A stretch of DNA of 64,000 nt from NCBI GenBank assembly GCA_963783965.1, contig CAWAPQ010000013.1, positions 574,849 through 638,848 on the forward strand, in the 5' to 3' direction. This document shows positions 19,067 through 28,230 of the stretch, one piece after another (the first letter of the stretch is position 1; each line of letters opens with the position of its first letter). Source of the DNA: Bog-473 sp963783965 (lineage in GTDB: Bacteria > Actinomycetota > Acidimicrobiia > Acidimicrobiales > RAAP-2). The translations under genes were made by a program, and so were the position numbers. The notes beneath the pieces were generated by a model, which had not been told where the DNA came from, made no database searches, and saw only the letters and a list, made by a program, of their open reading frames with translations.

Positions 19067-20317
19067 ATGCGCACCACGACGGTCGTGATCGGAGGCGGTC
19101 ACAGCGGGCTGGCAATGAGCAAGTGCCTCTCAGACCGATCGATCGATCATGTCGTCCTCGAGCGACACGAAATAGCCAACTCGTGGAAGACAGAACGGTG
19201 GGACGCGCTGCGTTTGCTCACGCCGAACTGGCAATGCCGCCTCCCGGGATATTCCTACGATGGCAGCGATCCCGACGGCTTTATGGCGATGGACGAGGTC
19301 ATCGACTTCATTACTGCCTACGCGACGCGGATTGACGCGCCCGTGCAGACCGAGACCACAGTCTCATCGGTGCGTGGTGCCAATGGCGAATATCGAGTGA
19401 CCACAAACCACACCGAGTGGCAGTGCGAGACTGTGGTCGTGGCCACCGGGGCCTTCAACGTGCCGCACCGACCCCCGCTGTCTGACGCAGTGCCTCGATC
19501 GGTGGCAACGTTGACTCCGTTCGAGTACAAGAACGCCGACCAGCTTTCCGAAGGCGGCGTGCTTGTCGTGGGTGCGTCGGCCACCGGAGTGCAGATCGCT
19601 TGCGAGGTCCAACGCTCCGGGCGTCAGGTCACTCTTGCGGTGGGCGAACACGTACGAGGTCCGCGTGATTACCGGGGTCGAGATATTCACTGGTGGATGG
19701 ATGCGGCCGGCGTCCTCGACGAACGCTACGACGAAGTTGACGACATCGTCCGGGCACGGCGCGTGCCGTCCATGCAGCTCGCAGGCTCACCCGAACGTGC
19801 GACATTCGACCTCAATGCGCTGACGGGTACCGGAGTCAGACTGGCCGGTCGGCTGGCCGGCATACATGACGGCCGGGCCCAATTCTCTGGATCCCTGCGA
19901 AACAAGTGCGAGCTTGCGGACCTCAAACTTCGGCGGCTGCTGGATACCATTGACGAATGGGCCACAGCCAACGGCCTTGACGACTCGGTACCACCTCCGC
20001 ACCGGTTCTCGCCGACGGTCGTCGGTGACTCACCACCACTTGGTCTCGATCTCGCCAGCGGGGAGATCGAGACCATTGTGTGGGCGACTGGATTCCGCCC
20101 GGACTACTCCTGGCTCGATGTGCCGGTCCTCGACGGCAAGGGGATGATTCGCCACGATGGAGGCGTGGTCGATTCGCCCGGTATGTTCCTGCTGGGGAGT
20201 CCCTTTCTGCGCCGACGCAAATCGAGCTTCATAGACGGTGCCCGAGCAGACGCCCAGGAACTCATCGTCGAGCTGACTGCATACCTCGACGAGAGAGCCT
20301 CGGTGGGGAGGGATTGA
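19067..20317 (+). CDS. Flavin-containing monooxygenase-like NAD(P)/FAD oxidoreductase (CzcO-like)
   Basis: The 416-residue protein has an N-terminal FAD site VIGGGHSGLAMS at 7-18 and a second dinucleotide site VVGASATGVQIA near 166. WATGF lies near the C-terminus. This is the layout of class B flavin monooxygenases in the CzcO group. It uses NADPH and oxygen to oxygenate a substrate, possibly a sulfur, nitrogen or ketone centre. The BVMO fingerprint FxGxxxHxxxW is not seen, so a Baeyer-Villiger role is unlikely. It ends the rightward P450/methyltransferase/OsmC set. Confidence 0.88.
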   Translation: MRTTTVVIGGGHSGLAMSKCLSDRSIDHVVLERHEIANSWKTERWDALRLLTPNWQCRLPGYSYDGSDPDGFMAMDEVIDFITAYATRIDAPVQTETTVSSVRGANGEYRVTTNHTEWQCETVVVATGAFNVPHRPPLSDAVPRSVATLTPFEYKNADQLSEGGVLVVGASATGVQIACEVQRSGRQVTLAVGEHVRGPRDYRGRDIHWWMDAAGVLDERYDEVDDIVRARRVPSMQLAGSPERATFDLNALTGTGVRLAGRLAGIHDGRAQFSGSLRNKCELADLKLRRLLDTIDEWATANGLDDSVPPPHRFSPTVVGDSPPLGLDLASGEIETIVWATGFRPDYSWLDVPVLDGKGMIRHDGGVVDSPGMFLLGSPFLRRRKSSFIDGARADAQELIVELTAYLDERASVGRD

Positions 20318-20502
20318 TCGGAAAGGGCGAGAGCCGTCGGGGCAACTCACTTTCCTCGCTGGCGACGGGTCGAGCACGGCCGGCCCTGCGGAGGTCTCTC
20401 GCATACCGATTGGGCATTGGCCTACCTCCAGGTAGCTCACGATCGAACTCGTGTGGCCCACTTCGATTGTTGACTCTCTCCCGCCTGAACCGGGGTCGGA
20501 CC

Positions 20503-21873
20503 TCAGGGTCCTTGCGGCGGAAGGAGGACGTTGGGGTTCAAGATGCCCGCAGGGTCAAGTGCCGTCTTCAGACGTCTGAATGTGGCAAGCTCCGCTTCGC
20601 TCCGGTTGAGATAGAGCCAGGGTCGCTTCGCAGTTCCGATACCGTGCTCAGAGCTGATACTGCCACCGAGCTCAGCGACGTAGTGCATGACTCGGTCATC
20701 AACCCTCAGATCGTCTGATGCGAGTCCGGTCACGTTGACGTGGACGTTACCGTCGCCGACGTGGCCGAACAACCACGTCCTCGCCTTGGAGTCGGCACCT
20801 CTGACAACGTCTGGCACATGGTCGATGAAGGCGGCCAGCGCCGGCACCGGAAGCGTCACGTCGAGCTTGTGTGGTGCACCGAGAGTATTGATCGCTTCGG
20901 TGTGACCCTCGCGGTAGTGCCACAGCTGCGCCCTTCTCGCTGTATCGACCGCCACTGCGACGTCTTCGACGGCGGACACCGAATCGAGCACCGCAGCCAT
21001 GGCGGGCATGGGGTCGTGCTGTGCCGCCGCCTCGGCCAACAGATACGCCCGGTGCGTTCCGGGAAATGGAGCTGCGGTGCCGCTCGCTCGAGACACGAGG
21101 TCCAGGCCTGGCTGGAGGAAGAATTCGAGCGATTGAAGTTCGGGCAGGTTCCGTCGCAGGAGTGAGGCCGCATCCACCGCGGCCGCCGTGGAAGAGAAGG
21201 CCAGGATCGACGTCACACGCTCGGGACTCCGAGGTACCAGGCGGAGCCGGGCGGCCGTCACCACGCCGAGCGTTCCCTCGCTGCCACAGAGCAGCCCCCC
21301 GAGGTCGTACCCGGTGTTGTCCTTGATCAGGCCGCCCATGTGCGAGACGGCTTCGCCTGTTCCGAGCACAGCTTCGAAGCCGACGAGCTGCGCTCTCGTG
21401 GAGCCATGACGGAGAACCTGGAGTCCGCCAGCATTGGTGGCGATGGTGCCACCGATCGTCGCACTGTCGCGGCTGGCGAGGTCGACCCCGTATGCCCAGC
21501 CGGCTGAGGCTGCAACCGCCTGGACATCGGCGACCGTCGTCCCGGCACCGGCGGAGAGCTGACCGCCCAGCGGGTCGACGTCGGTGACGCCGGCCAGCCG
21601 GCGCAAGCTCAGCACCACCTCGCCGGCGAGCGGGACACCTCCGCCGACGAGCCCCGTGTTGCCTCCTTGGGGCACGAGGGCGACTCCGGCCTCCTTACAC
21701 ATGGCGACGACCGCCGCCACCTCAGCGCCGTCACCCGGACGGACGACGGCTCTCGGATGACCTCGATAGCGCCCGGTCCAGTCGATGCCGTACGAGGCCA
21801 TCACCTCGGGTTCGACGACCACATGGGCAGGCCCGACGGCCGCGCCGAGTTTCTCCAGCAGATCTGTGGACAT
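20503..21873 (-). CDS. FAD-linked oxidase, GlcD/D-2-hydroxyglutarate dehydrogenase type
   Basis: The 456-residue protein has a PCMH-type FAD domain (VVRPGDGAEVAAV, then QGGNTGLVGGG) and a C-terminal cap ending SSEHGIGTAKRPW, as in D-lactate and D-2-hydroxyglutarate dehydrogenases. It oxidises a 2-hydroxyacid to the keto acid and passes electrons to a carrier. It is a single-gene leftward unit, and its start lies only 33 bp from an 18-bp regulon operator shared with the divergent amidohydrolase-P450 operon. No TAnnnT box is visible in this direction. The 185 bp beyond its stop hold no gene. Confidence 0.93.
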   Translation of the reverse strand: MSTDLLEKLGAAVGPAHVVVEPEVMASYGIDWTGRYRGHPRAVVRPGDGAEVAAVVAMCKEAGVALVPQGGNTGLVGGGVPLAGEVVLSLRRLAGVTDVDPLGGQLSAGAGTTVADVQAVAASAGWAYGVDLASRDSATIGGTIATNAGGLQVLRHGSTRAQLVGFEAVLGTGEAVSHMGGLIKDNTGYDLGGLLCGSEGTLGVVTAARLRLVPRSPERVTSILAFSSTAAAVDAASLLRRNLPELQSLEFFLQPGLDLVSRASGTAAPFPGTHRAYLLAEAAAQHDPMPAMAAVLDSVSAVEDVAVAVDTARRAQLWHYREGHTEAINTLGAPHKLDVTLPVPALAAFIDHVPDVVRGADSKARTWLFGHVGDGNVHVNVTGLASDDLRVDDRVMHYVAELGGSISSEHGIGTAKRPWLYLNRSEAELATFRRLKTALDPAGILNPNVLLPPQGP

Positions 21874-21905
21874 AGACCCATCCTCGCGCCCGCTCCCGAG
21901 AGAAG

Positions 21906-21925
21906 TGTCAACGTTACTGTTGACA
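21906..21925. promoter_or_regulatory. TetR-regulon operator 1 (shared, divergent)
   Basis: TGTCAACGTTACTGTTGACA: arms GTCAAC (21907-21912) and GTTGAC (21919-21924) with a 6-bp centre. Rightward, TTGACA (21920-21925) is followed 18 bp later by TAATCT (21944-21949), a good promoter for the amidohydrolase-P450 operon. Leftward it lies just before the FAD oxidase gene. Confidence 0.8.
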
Positions 21926-22045
21926 CACGGCAGGTCCCGGCTGTAATCTCGAATGGGTTGATACCTTCAGACATTTGACCGCCTAGGCCTGGTGCCGCCC
22001 TTCTCACAGTCGGACGGGGGATGCCGGAGCGGAGTGATCGAGAAC

Positions 22046-23233
22046 ATGGACACTGCATCGGCTTCATTTGGCTCTGAATGGATGCTCTCGAGCGACGCCC
22101 ACGTCGTCGAGCCCCCGGATCTGTTCACTTCTCGGTTTCCACAGGACCTCCGCCCCTTCGCCCCCCAAACCGTCACCGTTGACGGAAAGGAATGGTGGCT
22201 GGTGCAGGACCAGCTCGGCATACCGATCATCAACGCAGCTCGCGCGGGGGACCGTTACGACCCGGTAGAGGACCGGCGTCAGAGGCTCACCTTCTCGGAA
22301 GATGTTCCCGCCTACGGCTACGAACCCGACAAATGGATCAAGGCCCAGGAGGCCGACGGAGTCTGGGGCGGAGTCGTGCAGTGCTCGGCCGGACTGCTCT
22401 TCTACGGTCTGATTCAGCGGCCCGAGGTCATGACAGCAATCTGCCGGATCTACAACGATTTCGCTTTTGACTTCACCAGCTACAACCCCGGGCGTATGAA
22501 GTTCTGCGCCATGCTCAACATCGACGACATCGACGATGCCATCTCCGAAGCCGAGCGCGCCGCGTCCCGCCGCGCGGTTGCCCTGATGCTGCCGGTCGAC
22601 ACTGCCGTGGGCTATGAAGGGACCCACTACGACCGGTTGTGGGAAGCGCTGTCAGACATCGGCTTGCCCTTGCACTTCCATATCGCCACGGCGCGCTATC
22701 CATGCGTCTGGCGGCCGCACGTCCTGAAGCGATCCGGGATGGTCAACTGGGCCGACCTGCAGATCCGGATCACCCTGACGGACCTGATCCTCTCGGGCGT
22801 CTTTGATCGATTCCCGAGCCTGCAGTTCGTCTCGGTCGAGAACGAAGGCGGCTGGGTCCCGCACTGGCTGGCCCGGATGGACTGGCATTACCAGAACAAC
22901 TTCAGGTGGGTCGGTCTCAACCGCTTGGCCGACGGCCGCGTGCCGAGCGACTACTTCCGCAGCAACATCCGCATCTCGTTCACCGAAGACGCCTCTTTCG
23001 TGAAAAACAGGGAGGACGTGGGAATCAGCAGGATGATGTGGGGCAGCGACTTCCCACACGCAGAAGGGACCTATCCCCGCTCTCACTCCAACCTTTCCGA
23101 TCAGTTCGCTCACGTACCGCCGGCAGAGGTTCGGGCTCTGGTCAGGACAAATACGCAACATCTGTACGGCTTCAATCCTCCGAGCGTGAAAGCTGCGACC
23201 GACCTGGTCCACGGAGGAGCCTCGCTGCGGTGA
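22046..23233 (+). CDS. Amidohydrolase family 2 (PF04909-type) metal-dependent hydrolase/decarboxylase
   Basis: The 395-residue TIM-barrel protein belongs to the ACMSD-like amidohydrolases. It starts with SSDAHVVEPPDLF, where the family metal site H-x-H is D-x-H. Later ligands are seen in LPLHFHIATA and in WGSDFPHAEGTYP. Members decarboxylate aromatic acids or hydrolyse C-C or ester bonds. I chose ATG 22046 (GGAG about 11 nt upstream) over GTG 21992, because the family starts close to the DxH motif. Its stop overlaps the GTG of the next P450 (GTGA), so the two are coupled. It is driven by operator/promoter 1. Confidence 0.9.
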   Translation: MDTASASFGSEWMLSSDAHVVEPPDLFTSRFPQDLRPFAPQTVTVDGKEWWLVQDQLGIPIINAARAGDRYDPVEDRRQRLTFSEDVPAYGYEPDKWIKAQEADGVWGGVVQCSAGLLFYGLIQRPEVMTAICRIYNDFAFDFTSYNPGRMKFCAMLNIDDIDDAISEAERAASRRAVALMLPVDTAVGYEGTHYDRLWEALSDIGLPLHFHIATARYPCVWRPHVLKRSGMVNWADLQIRITLTDLILSGVFDRFPSLQFVSVENEGGWVPHWLARMDWHYQNNFRWVGLNRLADGRVPSDYFRSNIRISFTEDASFVKNREDVGISRMMWGSDFPHAEGTYPRSHSNLSDQFAHVPPAEVRALVRTNTQHLYGFNPPSVKAATDLVHGGASLR

Positions 23234-24435
23234 CGAGCGTCACCGATGATCTGCGGGGATCCTCCGAGCAGGACCTGGTCGAACGGCTCGGTGCGCCCGC
23301 TTTCAAGAGCGATCCGTACCCGACCTACAGCATTATCCGGGAGCGGCCCGGCTGGAGATCACCGTCCGGCTACCGGGTGTTCGCCCGTTATGACGACGTC
23401 TACGACATCCTTCGCCAGCCTGCCGTCTTTGGTCAGATCACGAGACCACAACCAAGTTTCCACGTCATGGACCCCCCCGACCACACTCGACTCCGGGGTC
23501 TGGTTTCGCGCGGGTTCACTCCGAAATCGATCGCGGCACAGAACGCCATGATCAACGACGTCGCGGAGAGCCTTGTCGACGACCTCTCCGAGGCGGGGCG
23601 GATGGAGTTCATGTCCGAATACGCCATCCCGTTTCCGGGTCAGGTCATTGCCCGTATCCTCGGAGTGCCCTACGAGAATGGCGAGCGGTGGAATCCGTGG
23701 CTCGAGGCCATCAAGGCGTCCCGGGGCGTGGTTCGCTACCTGGCATTCGATCCCGCGGAGGTAGAGGAACAGGCGGTGACCGCACGCAAGTACGGCCGCG
23801 ACACAGCGGATCACCTGCGCAGCATCATGGACCAGCGGAGAGGCGCTCTGGCAGACGACATCGTCAGTCGCCTGATCACCGCCCGTGACGGTGACGATGC
23901 CCTCTCGGAGGACGAGGTGCTGTTCACTTTGGTGCTGCTCCTCGGAGCCGGCCTGCACACCACGACCGCCCAGCTGGGCAACATTCTTGCGGCACTCTTA
24001 CGAACTCCCGCAGCCTTGGCCGAAGTACAAGAGAATCCCGAGTTGATCACGAATGTGGTCGAGGAGGGGCTCCGCTTCGATGGCGCCCTCCAAGCCGAGT
24101 ACCGCATCGTCCTCGAAGACACGGCCATTGGTTCCGTACCCGTGGCGGCCGGCGAGAAGATCATGATGCAGGTGGGCGCCGCCAATCATGATCCGTCCGT
24201 TTTCTCCGCGCCCGACGAGTTCGATATTCATCGTGAGAACGCCAAGACCCATCTGACGTTCGGTTTCGGGATCCACCGTTGCCTGGGCGCCGAGCTCGCC
24301 CGGGTCGAGCTGCGGGCCGGGTTGCGGGCACTCCTGACCAAGCTCAGAGGAATTTCGCTGGACGGAGAGCCGGTCAACTACGAATTCGACCGGTTCCGGG
24401 GCCTGAGCTCGCTCCGCATCGCCTGGGCCACCTGA
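23230..24435 (+). CDS. Cytochrome P450 with His in the I-helix acid position
   Basis: The 401-residue P450 has ExxR (Glu279-Arg282, EEGLRF) and the haem loop FGFGIHRCLG with Cys351. The I-helix reads LGAGLHTTTA: the acidic residue of AGxDT, which helps deliver protons to bound oxygen, is His243. Known P450s with a changed acid or alcohol pair often have altered chemistry. GTG 23230 overlaps the amidohydrolase stop; the open frame extends further upstream but only inside that gene. It is the second gene of the operon from operator 1, so it probably oxidises a compound before or after the amidohydrolase step. Confidence 0.92.
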   Translation: MTSVTDDLRGSSEQDLVERLGAPAFKSDPYPTYSIIRERPGWRSPSGYRVFARYDDVYDILRQPAVFGQITRPQPSFHVMDPPDHTRLRGLVSRGFTPKSIAAQNAMINDVAESLVDDLSEAGRMEFMSEYAIPFPGQVIARILGVPYENGERWNPWLEAIKASRGVVRYLAFDPAEVEEQAVTARKYGRDTADHLRSIMDQRRGALADDIVSRLITARDGDDALSEDEVLFTLVLLLGAGLHTTTAQLGNILAALLRTPAALAEVQENPELITNVVEEGLRFDGALQAEYRIVLEDTAIGSVPVAAGEKIMMQVGAANHDPSVFSAPDEFDIHRENAKTHLTFGFGIHRCLGAELARVELRAGLRALLTKLRGISLDGEPVNYEFDRFRGLSSLRIAWAT

Positions 24436-24472
24436 CCGAGCCTGCGGCCGGTCGCCGCCTCGGTGGTTGCCG

Positions 24473-25468
24473 TTACTCGGCCACCACCTCTCCGGCGCCG
24501 TCGACGACACGGTGGTAAATAGCGAGCCTGAACTCGTTGTAGTCCGCAGCCACCTCGGGGGCAATCGATCCCTCGTGACTGCGCGCCGTACCCCAGTTGG
24601 TCCGCACCTCGTCGATCGATAACGCAGCGGGAACCGGGGACTGGTAGCCCGCTCCCACTGACATGAAGGCCGGACGGACACTGCCCGCCGTGGCTGCGAA
24701 GAATTTTCCCGACTCCGTGCACTCCTCATGCACCAGCCAGGCTGCCACAGGAGCGACCAGGGCCGGGCTCCGGTCAATGTCGGTGGTCGGTCGATACCCG
24801 ACTCGCACGGACACGTTGCCCCTCGTCGTCGCGCCCGGGAGGAGGCCGTTGACGCAGATACCCAGATCTCGCCCCTCGCTGGCCAGCGCTCGAGTGAGAC
24901 CCATCATGGCGCCTTTCGCGGCGGCGTAGGCGGCGAGGCTGGCGTTCCCGACCAGGACGCCCTCGATAGAGCAGACGTTCAGGATGCGGCCGTGCCTCTG
25001 TTCGCGAAAGTGGGGCCACGCCGCCTTGGCGAGGCTGAAGGTGCCTCCGACATGCACGCTGAGGGTCTGCTCGAGAGTGTCGATACCGAGCTCCTCGATG
25101 GGCGCAAACGGGACGACCCCGGCGTTGTTGATGACGCCGTCGATGCGGCCGAAGGTACCGACTGCCTGTGCGACGATGTCCGCGCAAGCGGCGGCGTCGG
25201 ATACGTCGTTGGTATTGGACACCGCCGCTCCCCCACGGGCGCCTATTTCGGCCACGACCGAGTCTGCGACGTCGCCCGAGAAGGCGTCGCCTCCGTAGCG
25301 GCCACTCTCACCCTGCAGGGACGCGTACCGTTCCGCGTCCTTTGAGACACCGATGTCGTTCACCACGACCCGGGCTCCGAGGTCTGCAAGGAGGACGGCG
25401 AACTCCCGACCGAGGCCGCGTCCAGCCCCGGTCACGATCACCACACGGTCATCGAAGCGCGTCTTCAT
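24473..25468 (-). CDS. SDR, (3R)-hydroxyacyl-CoA dehydrogenase (MFE-2)-like, paralogue A
   Basis: The 331-residue protein has the MFE-2-type dehydrogenase signature: GAGRGLGREFA near 15-25, VVVNDIG, NNAGVVP, Ser in CSIEGVL and YAAAK as the catalytic Tyr/Lys pair. A C-terminal extension of about 60 residues contains GYQSPVPAALSIDEVRTNW, which is repeated in its paralogues. It likely oxidises a 3-hydroxyacyl-CoA or a similar secondary alcohol with NAD. GAGGAG precedes the ATG. The start overlaps the stop of the upstream SDR by 4 bp. It is last in the leftward cupin-SDR-PEBP-SDR-SDR operon from operator 2. Confidence 0.9.
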   Translation of the reverse strand: MKTRFDDRVVIVTGAGRGLGREFAVLLADLGARVVVNDIGVSKDAERYASLQGESGRYGGDAFSGDVADSVVAEIGARGGAAVSNTNDVSDAAACADIVAQAVGTFGRIDGVINNAGVVPFAPIEELGIDTLEQTLSVHVGGTFSLAKAAWPHFREQRHGRILNVCSIEGVLVGNASLAAYAAAKGAMMGLTRALASEGRDLGICVNGLLPGATTRGNVSVRVGYRPTTDIDRSPALVAPVAAWLVHEECTESGKFFAATAGSVRPAFMSVGAGYQSPVPAALSIDEVRTNWGTARSHEGSIAPEVAADYNEFRLAIYHRVVDGAGEVVAE

Positions 25469-26508
25469 GTCTGCTCCTCATCTCTCCCTCGGGTGGTACG
25501 GGCGCCGGCTTCGGTGCGGTCACCGGCCCTCGCATCCTGTCGAAACTGGTTGTACTCAGCCATGCCGTTCGGGGAGATCGCTCCCAGGCGATCCTCGACT
25601 TCAGCCCAGTGCTGCCGGAGCTCATCGATCGTCAGGTGAAGTGGATCGAGGCTGGTATATCCGCGCGATGCCGAGGGGTAGACGGCGCGAACATTGCCCG
25701 CGTCGGTCGCGTAGCAGCGGCCGTTGATTTCACAACTGGGGTGCACGAGCCACAAGGCGGCCGCCGCTGTCATATCCGGGCTTCTCTGTGCCAGTTGCGA
25801 CGCGGCGGAAGGGCGAATGGCCACGTTGGCTCGGGTTGTCGCTCCAGGGAGGAGGGCGTTGGCCCGGATGGAGACGCTCTCTCCTTCGACCGCTGTGCTG
25901 AGCGTCAACCCCCACATTGCGCCCTTGGCAGCCGAGTAGGCGGTAAGCCCCGCTGTCCCGACGAGGACTCCCTCGATGGAGCAGATGTTCAGAATTCTGG
26001 CGTTGCCGGAAGCGCAGAGTAGGGGCCACGCTTCCTTGGTGACGTTGAAGGCGCCCCCCACATGGACGGCAATGGTCTGGTTGAATTGCTCGTAGGTCGT
26101 CTGGTCGATCGGCGCATAGGGGATCACCCCTGCATTGTTGATGACGATATCGATGCCGCCGAGGTCGGTCACAGCAGTCTCTACGAGGGTACGAGCTCCG
26201 TCGGGCCGGCTTATGTCGGCTGTGCTCGCAGCAGCAGTCGCCCCCGTCTGCCGGATGAGATCGGCGACTCGAGCGGCCACATCGGCGACACGCGCGTCGG
26301 CTCCGAAGATCGCCGCATCGCCGTCGAGCGCGGCGTACACATCGGCATCTGCAGAGACGCCAATGTCATTCACGAGGACCGATGCCCCTCTTTGCGCGAG
26401 CGACTCCGCGTACACCCGTCCCAACCCGCGGCCGGCTCCGGTGACGACGGCCCGCAGTCCGTCGAACCTCAGGCCGGGGTCACCGGGGTCAGCGTCCGGG
26501 TCGGCCAT
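25465..26508 (-). CDS. SDR, (3R)-hydroxyacyl-CoA dehydrogenase (MFE-2)-like, paralogue B
   Basis: The 347-residue protein is a close paralogue of the next gene in the operon. It has GAGRGLGRVYA, LVNDIG, NNAGVIPYAP, Ser in CSIEGVL, an intact YSAAK, and the extension motif GYTSLDPLHLTIDELRQHW. A charged tail (about 325-347) is unique. The role is likely NAD-dependent oxidation of a hydroxyacyl-CoA or cyclic alcohol. GGAGGG precedes the ATG at 26508. The neighbour on the 5' side is the PEBP gene, 92 bp away. Confidence 0.9.
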   Translation of the reverse strand: MADPDADPGDPGLRFDGLRAVVTGAGRGLGRVYAESLAQRGASVLVNDIGVSADADVYAALDGDAAIFGADARVADVAARVADLIRQTGATAAASTADISRPDGARTLVETAVTDLGGIDIVINNAGVIPYAPIDQTTYEQFNQTIAVHVGGAFNVTKEAWPLLCASGNARILNICSIEGVLVGTAGLTAYSAAKGAMWGLTLSTAVEGESVSIRANALLPGATTRANVAIRPSAASQLAQRSPDMTAAAALWLVHPSCEINGRCYATDAGNVRAVYPSASRGYTSLDPLHLTIDELRQHWAEVEDRLGAISPNGMAEYNQFRQDARAGDRTEAGARTTRGRDEEQT

Positions 26509-26600
26509 GGTGATCCCTCCGCACCCGCTTGCTCACCCACCCGCCGTAGCGCGCTGACAACGGCACGGCGTGGCCGCAACATGGCGCTTTGAACCAGAAC

Positions 26601-27065
26601 TCATCGCTCGTAGGTGCCGACGATCCGGGCCTGCTCGACGATGTGCTCGTCGATCCGGGCCATGAGATCCGCAGGGGTCAGTCCGGAAGGCAGGTTCAGC
26701 TCGGTGTCGAGACCGTAGAGATGGAAGTAGTAGAAGTGGGTGCCGTGTCCGGGCGGTGGGCTCGCGGGACACCAGCCCGGCTCGCCGAGGCCGTTGAGCC
26801 CCACGGTGTACTGGGTCGCTGACTCTCCGTCGAGTGCACGAACGGTTCCGGGAATGTTGTAGACGACCCAGTGATCGAACCCGTTGGTCAATGGTGCGTC
26901 GGGGTCCTGGCCGATGAGGACGAAGGAACGCACCGGCTCCTGAGGATCGTTCCAGGACAGCCGTGGTGCCCGTCCCGCCCCGTCGGCACTGCACGCAATG
27001 GGAAGCGGCTGGCCGTGCAGAAAATCGGGGCTCTCCAGCTTCAGCGTGCCCAGGTGAAGTTTCAT
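26601..27065 (-). CDS. YbhB/YbcL-type PEBP (Raf kinase inhibitor-like) protein
   Basis: The 154-residue protein has the phosphatidylethanolamine-binding fold: RLSWNDPQEPVRSFVLIGQDPDAP near 35-58, then DHWVVYNIP and the terminal GHGTHFYYFHLYGLD. Bacterial members bind small anions or phospholipid headgroups; none has a firmly known enzymatic role. The start overlaps the stop of the upstream SDR (27062) by 4 bp, so it is translationally coupled inside a catabolic operon. No signal peptide is seen, so it is likely cytosolic. Its presence here suggests a ligand-binding or carrier role for a pathway intermediate; this is inference. Confidence 0.9.
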   Translation of the reverse strand: MKLHLGTLKLESPDFLHGQPLPIACSADGAGRAPRLSWNDPQEPVRSFVLIGQDPDAPLTNGFDHWVVYNIPGTVRALDGESATQYTVGLNGLGEPGWCPASPPPGHGTHFYYFHLYGLDTELNLPSGLTPADLMARIDEHIVEQARIVGTYER

Positions 27066-28081
27066 GTCGGTCTTCCTGAACCTTTCTCGGATGGGTGGTC
27101 GCCGGATACGACGCCTTCACGTATGCGCGTCCTGAATGCATTGAAATCGGCGGCGTCTCGGGGCTCTAGTGTCGACTCTCGGCTGCAGACCTCGTCCCAG
27201 TGGTCCCGTATTTCCTCGGCACTCAAGCGCTCCGGCGAGCCCGACTGGTAGCCGGCGGAAGCGGCAGTGGCGACCTCGCCCACCCTGCCCGCTCCGGCGG
27301 CGAAGAACTTGCCGCTCACCTCGCATTCACTATGGATGAGCCACGTGACGAGCGGCGCCACCGCTTCGGCGCCGAAGCCCGGACCCCGTTCGTACGATCG
27401 TCGAACGGAGGCTGCGCTGCGCGTCGTCGCCGTCGGGAGGATCGAGTTGACGTGGATACCCAATTCGCCCCCCTCTGCAGCAAGGGAACGGGTGAAGCCG
27501 GCCAGGGCTCCCTTCGCAGCGTCGTACACGGAGTGGCCAGGGACACCGAAGAGGGTCCCCGCGATGGATCCCACGTTGACGATGCGCCCGTAGCGGCGTC
27601 TCTCCATGTGGGCCCACGCGCTCCTGCACACGTTGAATGGTCCAACAACGTGGACATCCAAGGCCTGCCGGAGATCCGCCGTCGTGAGATCGGACAGGGC
27701 CCCCGTGATGACGATGCCCGCGTTGTTCACGACGGCGTCAATCCGGCCAAAGTTCTCAACGGCGTCAGCGATCGTCGACGCGGCACCTTCTTCTTGCGAG
27801 ATGTCGGCACGGTTGGCCATTGCGATGCCACCGAGCTCAACTATCTCGGCCGCGACGCGGTCGGCCACGTCCGTCGCGTCAGGGTCCCCCTCGTCGTCGG
27901 CAGTGTCCGGCACGGCCTCCGTGGCGTACCGGGCAGCATCGGCCGACACTCCGATGTCGTTGACGACCACCGACGCTCCCCGTGAGGCGAGCTCTCTCGC
28001 GAAGCGACGTCCCAACCCTCGCCCGGCGCCGGTGACAACAGCGACCTGACCGTCGAGTCGCAGGAGCCCCGGGCTATCCAC
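27062..28081 (-). CDS. SDR, (3R)-hydroxyacyl-CoA dehydrogenase (MFE-2)-like, paralogue C
   Basis: The 339-residue protein shows GAGRGLGRRFA near 17, VVVNDIG, NNAGIVI, Ser in VGSIAGTL, the pair YDAAK and the extension GYQSGSPERLSAEEIRDHW. I chose GTG 28081, which has GGAG about 8 nt upstream and places the nucleotide site at the usual distance. The longer frame to 28234 adds 51 residues without homology. It is second in the operon, 150 bp after the cupin gene. Three such paralogues in one operon suggest parallel stereochemical or successive oxidation steps. Confidence 0.88.
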   Translation of the reverse strand: MDSPGLLRLDGQVAVVTGAGRGLGRRFARELASRGASVVVNDIGVSADAARYATEAVPDTADDEGDPDATDVADRVAAEIVELGGIAMANRADISQEEGAASTIADAVENFGRIDAVVNNAGIVITGALSDLTTADLRQALDVHVVGPFNVCRSAWAHMERRRYGRIVNVGSIAGTLFGVPGHSVYDAAKGALAGFTRSLAAEGGELGIHVNSILPTATTRSAASVRRSYERGPGFGAEAVAPLVTWLIHSECEVSGKFFAAGAGRVGEVATAASAGYQSGSPERLSAEEIRDHWDEVCSRESTLEPRDAADFNAFRTRIREGVVSGDHPSEKGSGRPT

Positions 28082-28230
28082 CTGCTTTCTCCAGGCCGCC
28101 CCACTGCTTGCCGAGCGGATGAGGACTTCGCCGAGCAGAACGGGCGGGATCCCGGAGACAGAGATCGAGCGACCTCGCTCGTCTTCCGACGGCCGGTCGT
28201 GGACCCCAAGCGCCAAAGGGCGATCGCACG

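Noticed and set aside
20469..20474. Lone GTTGAC near the end of the FAD oxidase gene
   Set aside because: No GTCAAC lies 6 bp upstream, and the position is downstream of both convergent genes.
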